Source: Afipia sp.
GTDB taxonomy: Bacteria > Pseudomonadota > Alphaproteobacteria > Rhizobiales > Xanthobacteraceae
NCBI GenBank assembly: GCA_017308595.1
Contig: JAFKER010000007.1
Location: 372,001-436,000, forward strand
Direction of reading: 5' to 3'
Length of the DNA: 64,000 nt
Both the position numbers and the translations under genes were made by a program. The notes beneath the pieces were generated by a model that saw only the letters and a list, made by a program, of their open reading frames with translations, had not been told where the DNA came from and made no database searches. Below are positions 1 through 8,315 of this stretch, one piece after another (position 1 is the stretch's first letter; the number at the start of each line of letters is the position of its first letter).

Positions 1-100
1 ATCGGGGCCGGCGGCGCCTGACGCGCCGGCACCTCGCGTTCACCAAGTTGAAACGCCCGTCCGCCTAGAGTGAAGCCGAGTGACCTCGGGGGAGGGGATT

Positions 101-490
101 TTGTTCGACTATACCGTCGCGCGGGCTCGCGCGTTTTTCGTTTTTGCTTTGATTTCAGCTTTTGCCATCCAAATTGCCGTCGTGCCGGCTTCCGCCGCCG
201 GGGCGCTCGCGATTGGCAAATGCGGAGCGTATGGCCAGGCCTTCGACTATCCCGCCGAACAGAGCGCCCGTGCAGCGGCCCTCAAGCAGTGCAAGGGCGA
301 TTGCTCTGCTGTGACGATGAAACGGGCGTGTGCGGCGTTGTCGCTGGACATGACCAAGCCTTGCGGGGCGCACGGCTATGCCGTCGCGCCACGCATTTCC
401 TCTGCGCTCAATGAGGCGATGAAGAAGTGCTACGCCTTTGGCGGCAAGGAATGCGTCATCCGAGCCTGGGCCTGCGACGCTCGCGGCTAG
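101..490 (+). CDS. DUF4189-like small secreted protein
   Basis: Predicted exported protein of about 129 residues. A hydrophobic N-terminal stretch ending in ASA is a likely signal peptide; the mature part carries regularly spaced cysteines (KCGAYGQAF, CKGDC, CGAHGYA, KKCYAFGGKEC, ACDARG), which fits the disulfide-rich DUF4189 family of unknown function. The start is chosen at TTG 101 because a purine-rich GGAGGGG lies at 91-97; a GTG at 80 in the same frame would add seven residues. It stands alone ahead of the TetR operon. The family name is from memory of the Cys pattern. Confidence 0.6.
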   Translation: MFDYTVARARAFFVFALISAFAIQIAVVPASAAGALAIGKCGAYGQAFDYPAEQSARAAALKQCKGDCSAVTMKRACAALSLDMTKPCGAHGYAVAPRISSALNEAMKKCYAFGGKECVIRAWACDARG

Positions 491-569
491 GTCGAGGTCT
501 GCATCCTGCCAATAATGCTGTTATATTTCAGATAGTTGAGCGAGATTCTGAGAATTCCCGAGTCTCATC

Positions 570-604
570 TTGAATATGACTGACCAGTCAGTCATATTCA
601 ACTC
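570..604 (+). promoter_or_regulatory. Promoter with embedded TetR-type operator palindrome
   Basis: Positions 571-600 form a palindrome with 14-bp perfect arms (TGAATATGACTGAC / GTCAGTCATATTCA) around a 2-bp centre. It is enclosed by a -35-like TTGAAT (570-575) and a -10-like CATATT (593-598) with a 17-bp spacer. The core TGACTGAC-N2-GTCAGTCA is a typical operator of AcrR/TetR-type repressors. It sits directly before the TetR start codon, so autorepression of the whole operon is inferred. Confidence 0.8.
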
Positions 605-1312
605 ATGGTAAAACACCCTCTCATCGATACCCGTCCGCGGAAGGACACGCCTGCGCGACACACAAAGACGCGCGTTTCGTCGGAGCGCGCGCCCTCGCGC
701 CCATCCAAGCGTGCCGTCGGCGCAACTGAGCGGCGTGCAGCCATCGTTGCCGCTGGTCTCGAGGAATTCACGGCCAAGGGTTTTGCAGCGACTCGTCTTG
801 ATGATGTTGCCAAGCGTGCCGGTGTCGCGAAGGGAACGATCTATCTGCACTTCCAGGACAAGGACGCCCTGTTCCAAGAATTGGTCCGCACCGCGCTGGG
901 ACCGCTGATCGTGCGGATTTCCAATCCGCCGATCGGTGCGGGCGGTGGCTCGGCGCGCGCCGCGATGGAAGCATTGGTTCAAACGTTTGCCCACGAGGTG
1001 ATCGGCACCCGCCGCGCCGACATTATCCGCATGATCATTTCGGAGGGGGCGCGCTTTCCACAGCTTGCCGAGTTTTATTACCGCGAGGTGATCGCCCATG
1101 GCATCGCCGGGATGCGCAAGCTGATCGAATATGGCATCGCACGCGGGGAAATCCGTAATCCAGGCGTCGCGGACTTTCCGCAGCTCCTAGTCTCACCGAT
1201 GATTGTATCCGTGATCTGGCAGGGCCTTTTTGGAAAGCTCGCGCCGCTCGATGTGGCCGCCATGTTGCGGGTTCATCTCGATCTGATTTTTATTGAAGGG
1301 AGAGCGGCATGA
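605..1312 (+). CDS. TetR/AcrR family transcriptional regulator
   Basis: Repressor of 235 residues. The N-terminal helix-turn-helix lies at about residues 40-90 (FTAKGFAATRLDDVAKRAGVA then KGTIYLHF), after an unusually long basic, Ser/Pro-rich tail of about 38 residues. The C-terminal half is a helical ligand-binding and dimer domain. It is the first gene of an operon with an efflux adaptor, an ATPase and a permease; its TGA overlaps the next ATG (ATGA). This arrangement parallels E. coli cecR-ybhGFSR. No Shine-Dalgarno precedes ATG 605 and the predicted transcription start falls on or next to it, so the mRNA may be leaderless. The ligand is unknown. Confidence 0.9.
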   Translation: MVKHPLIDTRPRKDTPARHTKTRVSSERAPSRPSKRAVGATERRAAIVAAGLEEFTAKGFAATRLDDVAKRAGVAKGTIYLHFQDKDALFQELVRTALGPLIVRISNPPIGAGGGSARAAMEALVQTFAHEVIGTRRADIIRMIISEGARFPQLAEFYYREVIAHGIAGMRKLIEYGIARGEIRNPGVADFPQLLVSPMIVSVIWQGLFGKLAPLDVAAMLRVHLDLIFIEGRAA

Positions 1313-2085
1313 TTGCGTCGCGAAACATCGGACGGGCTTTCCTGCTGCTGATCGCAACGGCTTCTCTGGCTGGATGCTGGGAATCAAAGAATCCCGGCTA
1401 TCAGGGCTGGGTCGAGGCTGACATGATCTTCGTCAGCCCGGACGAACAGGGACGTGTCGTCAAGCTCAATGTTCGCGAGGGAGATCATGTCGAGGTGGGT
1501 GCGCCGCTCTATGCGGTGGATGATGATCTTCAGCAGGCCGACCTCAACCAGAGCAATGCAACGCTGGCCAATGCGCAGCAGGCCTATGATCGCGCGGCGG
1601 CATTGAGCAAGACGGGTTCGGGCACCCAGGCGAATTACGATACGGCGCTGGCCAATCTTCGTGTTGCCGAAGCGCGTGTGAACACATCGCAGACCAAGCT
1701 TGAGCGTCGCCGGATGAAGGCGCCGATTGCTGGTACGATTCAGCAGATCTATTTCCGCGAAGGCGAGACCGTTGCGGCGCAGCGCCCGGTGATCTCGATC
1801 CTGCCGCCCGGTAATATGAAAGTGCGCTTCTTTGTGCCGGAGCCCGAGCTGCCGAAGCTCAAGGTTGGCGATGATGTGCGTGTCAACTGCGATGGTTGTC
1901 CGGGCGACATCACGGCGAAGGTCTATTTCATCGCCACCACGGCGGAATACACGCCGCCTGTGATCTACAGCCTCAACGAACGCTCGAAACTGGTTTATCT
2001 GATTCAGGCGCGGCCGAACAAACCAGACAGCCTGCGCGTCGGCCAGCCGGTCAGTGTCTTCACCAACAGCAAGGCCGCGCCGTGA
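1309..2085 (+). CDS. HlyD-family periplasmic adaptor lipoprotein
   Basis: Membrane-fusion protein of 258 residues joining the ABC exporter to the cell envelope. The N-terminus has a lipobox LAGC, with Cys23 as the lipidated residue. A biotinyl-lipoyl-like half motif (VVKLNVREGDHVEVG) precedes an alpha-helical hairpin rich in Ala, Gln and Asn, followed by the second half motif (RMKAPIAGTIQQ) and a beta-barrel domain. It is translationally coupled on both sides: the start overlaps the TetR stop and its stop overlaps the ABC start. YbhG is the closest named relative I can suggest. Confidence 0.88.
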   Translation: MIASRNIGRAFLLLIATASLAGCWESKNPGYQGWVEADMIFVSPDEQGRVVKLNVREGDHVEVGAPLYAVDDDLQQADLNQSNATLANAQQAYDRAAALSKTGSGTQANYDTALANLRVAEARVNTSQTKLERRRMKAPIAGTIQQIYFREGETVAAQRPVISILPPGNMKVRFFVPEPELPKLKVGDDVRVNCDGCPGDITAKVYFIATTAEYTPPVIYSLNERSKLVYLIQARPNKPDSLRVGQPVSVFTNSKAAP

Positions 2086-3023
2086 GTACCGTCGCCGCGC
2101 AATCCGATATTGCCATCGAAGTTCATGGCCTGTCGAAGTCCTTCAACGGGCGGCAGGTGGTGCGTGACCTGTCCATGCAGGTGAAGCGCGGCTCGATTTA
2201 CGGCTTTCTCGGACCAAACGGTTCTGGCAAGACCACCACAATTCGCATGCTGTGCGGTCTGCTCACGCCGGACAGCGGCGAGGGGACATGTCTCGGATAT
2301 GACATCCGGAGAGACGCCGACAAAATCAAGCGTCACGTGGGTTACATGACGCAACGTTTCAGCCTCTATCAGGACCTGTCGGTGCGCGAGAATCTGGAAT
2401 TCGTGGCGCGGCTGTATGGCGTGCCTGATCCGCGCAAAGCAGCGCGCGAGATGATCAAGCGCATCGGACTGTCAGGCCGCGAAGAGCAGCTTGCTGGAGA
2501 ATTGTCCGGCGGCTGGAAGCAGCGGCTTGCGCTCGGCGCCTGTACGTTGCCGAACCCGCAATTGCTGTTGCTTGATGAACCGACGGCTGGAGTCGATCCC
2601 AAGGCACGGCGCGAATTCTGGAACGAGATTCATGCGCTCGCAGCCGAAGGTCTGACGGTGCTGGTGTCGACGCATTACATGGACGAAGCCGAGCGTTGTC
2701 ATGAAATCGCATATATCGCCTATGGTAATCTTCTTGCGCACGGGACTGTGGAAGAGGTCATCGCCAAATCGGCGTTGACGACTTACACGGTGACCGGCGA
2801 AGGCTTGAACAAGCTGACCGTTGAACTCACCGACAAACCCGGCATCGATATGGTGGCGCCATTCGGCACCAGTCTGCATGTATCCGGGCGTGACGAAGCC
2901 GAACTTGAGCGCGCCATCGCGCCTTTCAAGTCAGGCAACGGAACCGTCTGGCATAAATCCGAACCATCACTTGAAGATGTGTTTATCGAACTGATGGGCC
3001 GCGCCAAGGACAATTTCCAATGA
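2082..3023 (+). CDS. ABC transporter ATP-binding protein (efflux)
   Basis: Cytoplasmic ATPase of 313 residues powering the adjacent ABC-2 permease. Walker A GPNGSGKTT is at residues 44-52, signature LSGGW at 141-145, Walker B LLLLDEP at 161-167, followed by the H-loop (STHYMDEAERC). The start is GTG 2082, overlapping the HlyD stop; a longer open frame upstream merely runs through hlyD. It holds one nucleotide-binding domain, whereas E. coli YbhF holds two, so a homodimer is expected. The C-terminal 90 residues resemble the DrrA/NodI-type extension. Confidence 0.9.
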   Translation: MSTVAAQSDIAIEVHGLSKSFNGRQVVRDLSMQVKRGSIYGFLGPNGSGKTTTIRMLCGLLTPDSGEGTCLGYDIRRDADKIKRHVGYMTQRFSLYQDLSVRENLEFVARLYGVPDPRKAAREMIKRIGLSGREEQLAGELSGGWKQRLALGACTLPNPQLLLLDEPTAGVDPKARREFWNEIHALAAEGLTVLVSTHYMDEAERCHEIAYIAYGNLLAHGTVEEVIAKSALTTYTVTGEGLNKLTVELTDKPGIDMVAPFGTSLHVSGRDEAELERAIAPFKSGNGTVWHKSEPSLEDVFIELMGRAKDNFQ

Positions 3024-4168
3024 ACGCGACCGAAGCGACCAATGGCGGCGTTCGGGGATTCTGGCAGCGCACCTATGCGATGCTGGTCAAGGAATTCCTC
3101 CAGCTTCGCCGCGATCGGGTTTCATTCGCGATGATCGTGATGTTGCCGATCATGCAGCTCCTGCTATTCGGCTATGCCATCAACACCACGCCGCGTCATC
3201 TGCCGACCGCCGTGTTGCTGCAGGAAGACAGCGACCTCGGGCGCTCGATCCTCAAAGCCTTACAGAACACGGCTTACTTCCGCTTTACGCGCCAGGTCCA
3301 GACTGTTGAGGAATTCGACAGTCTGCTCGAGTCCGGCAAGGTGCTGTTCGGCGTCGAAATTCCGCGCGGTTTCGAGCGCAGCGTTCGCCGCGGTGACAAG
3401 CCCGCGTTACTCGTGGCGGCGGACGCGACCGATCCGGTGGCGGCCGGCTCGGCGCTGGGCGCTCTGGGGCAGATCGTGCAATCGGCTCTCGCGCACGATC
3501 TGCAGGTCGGCGATCCGCCGGAGATGCCATTCGAAATCCGCGCCCACGCGCGCTACAATCCGGCAGCGGAATCGCGGCTCAATATCGTGCCGGGGCTGGT
3601 TGGGACCATTCTGACCATGACCATGCTGATCTTCACGGCATTGTCAGTGACCCGAGAGATTGAGCGCGGCACCATGGAGAACCTGCTGGCGATGCCGATC
3701 ACGCCGGTGGAGGTGATGCTCGGTAAGATCATTCCCTATGTGTTGGTGGGGTTTTTGCAAGCAACCATCATCATCGGCATCGGCTTTTTCCTGTTTCAGG
3801 TGCCGATCCTCGGCAGTCTCACCCTGCTTGCAGTGCTCTCGACACTGTTCATCGGAGCAAATCTATCGATCGGCTACACATTTTCGACGATTGCGCAGAA
3901 CCAGCTTCAGGCCATGCAGATGTCGATGATGTTCTTCCTGCCGAACATTCTTCTGTCCGGCTTTATGTTTCCGTTCGCTGGAATGCCCGTCTGGGCGCAG
4001 TGGATCGGGGAGGCGCTGCCCCTCACACACTACATCCGCATTGTCCGCGCGATTATGCTGAAAGGCGCTTCGCTGCAAAATTTGCAATACGATGCCATTG
4101 CGCTCTGCGTTCTGATGCTGATTGCGATGACGATCGCGGTGACCCGGTTCAGGCGAACATTGGATTGA
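3020..4168 (+). CDS. ABC-2 type permease
   Basis: Integral membrane subunit of the exporter, 382 residues. One membrane helix near residues 37-54 (MIVMLPIMQLLLFGYAI) is followed by a large extracytoplasmic domain of about 130 residues and then a C-terminal block of five helices, the YbhS/YbhR/YhhJ layout. The start ATG overlaps the ATPase stop (ATGA). Only one permease gene follows, where ybh operons have two, so a homodimeric channel is inferred. The gene ends the operon; the next gene starts about 55 bp on and is unrelated. Confidence 0.9.
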   Translation: MNATEATNGGVRGFWQRTYAMLVKEFLQLRRDRVSFAMIVMLPIMQLLLFGYAINTTPRHLPTAVLLQEDSDLGRSILKALQNTAYFRFTRQVQTVEEFDSLLESGKVLFGVEIPRGFERSVRRGDKPALLVAADATDPVAAGSALGALGQIVQSALAHDLQVGDPPEMPFEIRAHARYNPAAESRLNIVPGLVGTILTMTMLIFTALSVTREIERGTMENLLAMPITPVEVMLGKIIPYVLVGFLQATIIIGIGFFLFQVPILGSLTLLAVLSTLFIGANLSIGYTFSTIAQNQLQAMQMSMMFFLPNILLSGFMFPFAGMPVWAQWIGEALPLTHYIRIVRAIMLKGASLQNLQYDAIALCVLMLIAMTIAVTRFRRTLD

Positions 4169-4223
4169 GTGCCCCCGGTAATCCTGTATCCTTCGCACGA
4201 ATTGGCAGTTGCTGCGGGGCGAT

Positions 4224-5525
4224 ATGGCTTGGCTTGGAAAGCGGACGGAGGATTCTCATCCTGCCGGTATGTCGGATGATTTTCGGCGGACGTTAACGCG
4301 CGAAATCCTCAAGACTGAACTTATAAGAATTAAAGCGCTGATCGTAACGACATCCGGCCTCACGGCGGTGTTATGGGCGTTTTACATCATCGCGCCCGAG
4401 CAATTGAACAAGCTGTGGCACGGCAACCTAAAGGTTGAATATCTTTATATCATCCTGGTGCCGTTTATTCTGTTCGAGCTGTTTGTTCATGCCATGGTCA
4501 AACGGCAGATCAAACTTGACGCGGACCTGCCGGTATTCCGGCGATATGCGAGTGTGTTCATCGAGACGAGTATACCGACCATCGCGCTCGCGCTTCATAT
4601 CAACAATATGGGGTCGGTTCAGGCTCTCGGTTACGTGGTCCCGCTGAGCTATTTCATTTTCATTATTCTCTCGACGTTGCGGCTCGATTTCTGGCTGTCC
4701 ACCTTTACCGGCTTTGTAGCCGGGGCTGAGTTGTTGGTCATGGCAATCTTTTATCATCCGGATGCGCCGCCAGACGTGGGCTATCATGCCATACGGAGTT
4801 TGATTATTTTCATTTGCGGTATTCTGGCGGGTGCGGTGGGCGTTCAATTGCGCCGTCAATTCGAGAAAAGTATTGCCGCCGCGACGGCGCGCGATCGGGT
4901 GACCAACCTGTTCGGTCAACATGTCTCGCCGCAGGTGGTCGAGCGGTTGCTGGCCGAAGGAACGAGTACGGCGAGCGACACTCGCCGCGTCGCGGTTATG
5001 TTTATCGACTTTCGCAGCTTTACGGCGGCGGCGCGGGTGCACAGTCCGCAGGAAGTAGTCGACAGGCTGGACGGCGCATTTGCTGTTCTTGTCGAAATCG
5101 TTGATCGCCATGGCGGCATCGTGAACAAGTTCATGGGTGACGGGTTTCTGGCGCTGTTCGGCGCGCCGTTCGAGACGCCGGATGCTACGCAACATGCCGT
5201 TGCAGCGGCGCGCGAAATGCTCGTGGCCATGACACGAGACAATGAACGCAACAGTTGGCCGCTCCGCATCGGGATCGGTCTGCATTTCGGCGATGTGGTG
5301 GCGGGAAGTGTCGGATCGCCGCGCCGCAAGGAATATACTGTGATCGGCGACACAGTGAATTTTGCGTCGCGCCTTGAATCCCTGAACAAGGAATTTAATT
5401 CCCAGTTTCTAATCTCCGCCGTCGTCCGCGAGGCTCTCGGCGACGCTTGCGCCGATGCAGTCCCGCTGGGCGAAGTCCCGGTGAAGGGCTACGACCAGCC
5501 GATGGCAGTCTGGCGTCTCGGTTGA
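4224..5525 (+). CDS. Membrane-bound class III adenylate/guanylate cyclase
   Basis: Nucleotide cyclase of about 433 residues. The N-terminal half has about five to six hydrophobic helices forming a membrane sensor; the C-terminal catalytic domain begins after LFGQHVSPQVVERLL. Catalytic features are visible: metal-binding Asp in MFIDFRSFT and in KFMGDGF, and the substrate/transition-state segment KEYTVIGDTVNFASRL. All key residues look intact, so it should be active, probably making cAMP. Start choice is uncertain: ATG 4224 (GCGGGG upstream), TTG 4209 or ATG 4269 (GGAGGA about 17 bp upstream). Its stop codon directly abuts the stop codon of the convergent MFS gene. Confidence 0.88.
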   Translation: MAWLGKRTEDSHPAGMSDDFRRTLTREILKTELIRIKALIVTTSGLTAVLWAFYIIAPEQLNKLWHGNLKVEYLYIILVPFILFELFVHAMVKRQIKLDADLPVFRRYASVFIETSIPTIALALHINNMGSVQALGYVVPLSYFIFIILSTLRLDFWLSTFTGFVAGAELLVMAIFYHPDAPPDVGYHAIRSLIIFICGILAGAVGVQLRRQFEKSIAAATARDRVTNLFGQHVSPQVVERLLAEGTSTASDTRRVAVMFIDFRSFTAAARVHSPQEVVDRLDGAFAVLVEIVDRHGGIVNKFMGDGFLALFGAPFETPDATQHAVAAAREMLVAMTRDNERNSWPLRIGIGLHFGDVVAGSVGSPRRKEYTVIGDTVNFASRLESLNKEFNSQFLISAVVREALGDACADAVPLGEVPVKGYDQPMAVWRLG

Positions 5526-6806
5526 CTATGCGGCCGCGGCTTTGGGGCCGGGCCGAACGAGCATCATCACGGCCGCAGCGATCAGGCAAAGTACGCCTGC
5601 GGCAAAGAACGCCGGCAGATAGGTTTCATACAGCGTGCGTGTGAGACCTGCACCGAACGCTGCGGTGGCCGATCCGAGCTGATGGCCAACGAAGACCCAG
5701 CCAAACACCATGGCCGCGCGTTCCGGGCCGAAATGTTTCGCTGTGAGCTTCACAGTGGGTGGCACAGTCGCGATCCAGTCCAAGCCGTAGAACACCGCAA
5801 ATAGAGACAGACCGTAGAACGAAAAATCGGTGAATGGCAGGAAGATCAGCGAAAGACCGCGCAGGCCATAGTACCAGAACAGCAGCCAGCGGTTACTGTA
5901 GCGGTCAGACAGCCAACCAGAGATGATCGTTCCGAAGAAGTCGAAGATACCCATGGCAGCGAGCAGACTTGCAGAGGTGGTCGCGGGGATTCCAAAATCT
6001 GCGCACATCGGAATCAGGTGGGTTTGCACCAGTCCGTTGGTACTGGCGCCGCAGATGAAGAAGGTGCCGAACAAAATCCAGAACACCCGTGTCTTTGACG
6101 CATCGCGCAGCGCCGAGAAGGCGGCGGCAACAATCGAGTTGGCGGCAGGTGCGGGAGCAGCCGTGGCGGTGCCTTCATCGCCGACGGGACGCAGGCCCAG
6201 ATCCGATGGCCGGTCGGCCATGAACAGCATTACATTGATTGCGGCGAGGGCGAGCATCACGCACATCGTGCCGAGTGCTACACGCCAGCCATAGGCTTCG
6301 GTGAGGTAGGCCATGATGGGAAGGAAGATGAGCTGCCCGGTGGCGACGCTTGCGGCAAGAATGCCGACGACCAGACCGCGATGCGCAACGAACCAGCGTG
6401 TCGCGACAGTTGCGCCAAGTACCATCGCGGTCATGCCTGTGCCGAACCCGACTACGAATCCCCACAGTGCAATCAGATGCCAGGCCTGCGTCATTGCCAG
6501 CGAGGCGAGCAGGCCGATAGCAATGATGGTCAGTGCAGACATCACGACATTGCGCAGCCCGAAACGCACCATCAGCGCGGCGGCGAACGGCGCCATCAGG
6601 CCGAACAAAAGCAAGCGGATCGACAGTGCCGATGAAATCTGCGTGGTACTCCAGCCGAATTCTTTTTCCAGCGGCAGGATGAAGACGCCCGGCGCGCCGA
6701 CGGATGCGGAACTGATGAGAGCCGTGAGGAATGTTACGGCCACCATGATCCAGCCGTAGTGGATGCCTCGGGCAGCGAGGCGGGCGGAGGCCCATGCGGA
6801 AATCAT
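5526..6806 (-). CDS. MFS transporter
   Basis: Twelve-helix major facilitator of 426 residues, opening with a polar cap and the segment HYGWIMVAVTFLTALISS. The loop 2-3 region (MVRFGLRNVV) and a central cytoplasmic loop with poly-Ala stretch are visible. The N-terminal half resembles the oxalate/formate antiporter and monocarboxylate-type families, so an organic anion substrate is possible but unproven. It is convergent with the cyclase with zero bases between the two stop codons. Confidence 0.85.
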   Translation of the reverse strand: MISAWASARLAARGIHYGWIMVAVTFLTALISSASVGAPGVFILPLEKEFGWSTTQISSALSIRLLLFGLMAPFAAALMVRFGLRNVVMSALTIIAIGLLASLAMTQAWHLIALWGFVVGFGTGMTAMVLGATVATRWFVAHRGLVVGILAASVATGQLIFLPIMAYLTEAYGWRVALGTMCVMLALAAINVMLFMADRPSDLGLRPVGDEGTATAAPAPAANSIVAAAFSALRDASKTRVFWILFGTFFICGASTNGLVQTHLIPMCADFGIPATTSASLLAAMGIFDFFGTIISGWLSDRYSNRWLLFWYYGLRGLSLIFLPFTDFSFYGLSLFAVFYGLDWIATVPPTVKLTAKHFGPERAAMVFGWVFVGHQLGSATAAFGAGLTRTLYETYLPAFFAAGVLCLIAAAVMMLVRPGPKAAAA

Positions 6807-6912
6807 CGTGTCGTCCTGGCGTAAAATCGGGAACAGGCTTTTACAGCATGATGCGAGTCATACCGTTCAACCTTCGGTGTATGAGACTTCGGGGATCGCG
6901 GAGGTCTGGCCG

Positions 6913-7672
6913 TTAGCGGCGCGTCAGTACGCTGATGCGTCCGTAAAGACCAGAGCGATGGCTATTGTCCTCAACATAACCTGCGCCGAGCGACCATTCA
7001 AACGCGGACCATTTGAGCGATGTGACATGCGCGCCGATCCGATATTGTCGATAGACCTGATCGCCTGACGTCTCGATTTCCGGTCCGGCCCAGAAACGAT
7101 CTTCCACGCGCCATCCGGCGGCGCCGCGAATACTGAAATTTGTGCCGATGGTGGAGCCCGAAACCGACGACGCAAGCATCACATTCGGCGTCGGCTCCCA
7201 CCACAGGTCGGCGCCGACGCGCAATCCCGCGTGGTTGCCGCGCAGCCTGTTGCCTGGATCGTCGGGAGAGAAACGATGATTCTGCAAATCGAGGCCTGCG
7301 AACAATTTTATTTCGATATCGCCGCGCTTGATCCTCCAGCCCGGAAGAAACGAGGCCAACAGGCCGGTGCCGCGAATGTCAGTGCTCCCGGCGAGGTAGC
7401 GATAGGTGCCTTCCGCCAGCAGCACCTTGAGGATGGAAACCGTCCGCGTTCAGGCCGCCCGGTGCCCATTGCAGGCCGCCATAAAATGAGCCGCCGCCGC
7501 GCCAGAGATCGAAACCGCTGAAGTAGAGAAATTTCTCCGGGTAGGCGCCGCCGGTCAGTTGGCTCGCGGCGGGAAGGGGATCTGTCACCGGATCGGCAAT
7601 AGCCGGAGGGCTGCCGCCAACCACTGCGGCAACGGCGACGCCAAACGCGCACACCCTCCCGACGGAACGCAT
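6913..7672 (-). pseudogene. bcsS: bcsS-like cellulose biosynthesis outer-membrane protein, frameshifted
   Basis: Two reading frames on the minus strand together make one BcsS-type protein. The first (from ATG 7672) gives a signal peptide and YFSGFDLWRGGGSFYGG up to NADGF; the second continues as LLAEGTYRYLAG, LPGWRIKRG, FAGLDLQNHRFSPDDPGNR and ends at 6913 with GRISVLTRR. The switch is near 7434-7437, where removing one base from TTCCATCC would rejoin the frames. BcsS is a beta-barrel-like protein of alphaproteobacterial cellulose loci; no other bcs gene lies in this window. It may be a true decayed gene or a sequencing error. Confidence 0.7.
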
Positions 7673-7815
7673 GGAGCCCCCAAGCCCCGGACACTGAAAT
7701 GCTTACGTAAAAATACCTAGGGATTAGAGCGCTCAACCATTGGTTCGTCTAGCGAACGGGTCGAGAACGCGCAGGGAACAGGTCCGGAAAAAGTATCTCA
7801 GCCCCTGTGGATAAC

Positions 7816-8277
7816 TCAGACTTGTGGAGCAACAAGGTCCTCGATCTTCACCCCTTCGCGCTCCTCAATGATTTCGGCGATGAACTTGCGGTGGCAAACG
7901 TTGTGATCGCGTTCGTAGCAAAGGATGCAGACCGGACCGGCTTTCATCACCAGCGCAGCCAGTTCGTCCATTTCCTCCCGCGCCTGCGTGGTCTTCAGGT
8001 GAGCGTGATAGATTTTCGACAAAGCCTTCATGTCACCGCTGCGCGCGGCGAGGCGTCCGTCCTTCGGTGTGCCGAGTCCGCGAAGATGGAGGTAGGAGAT
8101 GCCGCGCGCATCAAGACCGGCTGCAAGTTGGCTTTTCGAGAACCCGGGTCGCCGCGAAGACGCGATGGCGCGTACATCCACCAGCAATTTCACGCCCGCT
8201 CGTTGCAGTTCGTCAAGCACTGCCTTTGCGGGCGTCTGCTCATAGCCGATGGTGAAAAGTTTCTTGGCTTTGGCCAT
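7816..8277 (-). CDS. DUF488 family protein
   Basis: Protein of 153 residues with the DUF488 pattern: N-terminal FTIGYEQ, VDVRAIASSRRPGFS, YLHLRGLG and C-terminal CILCYERDHNVCHRKFIAEI. The Cys/His-rich end (CYERDHNVCHR) is the family hallmark. Function is not established. It lies 38 bp downstream of the DUF72 gene on the same strand, a recurrent pairing, so the two are probably cotranscribed. Confidence 0.88.
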   Translation of the reverse strand: MAKAKKLFTIGYEQTPAKAVLDELQRAGVKLLVDVRAIASSRRPGFSKSQLAAGLDARGISYLHLRGLGTPKDGRLAARSGDMKALSKIYHAHLKTTQAREEMDELAALVMKAGPVCILCYERDHNVCHRKFIAEIIEEREGVKIEDLVAPQV

Positions 8278-8315
8278 GCTGTCTCCCGGCGCTTAGCGCC
8301 TCACATTCGATTTGC

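Noticed and set aside
1-21. Possible tail of a gene entering from the left (frame 1 reads six codons then TGA)
   Set aside because: Six codons are too few to support a gene; the nearby GCCGGCG...CGCCGGC could equally be a terminator.
5395-5644. Small frames around the cyclase/MFS junction
   Set aside because: They overlap two supported genes and have no start signal or composition of real proteins.
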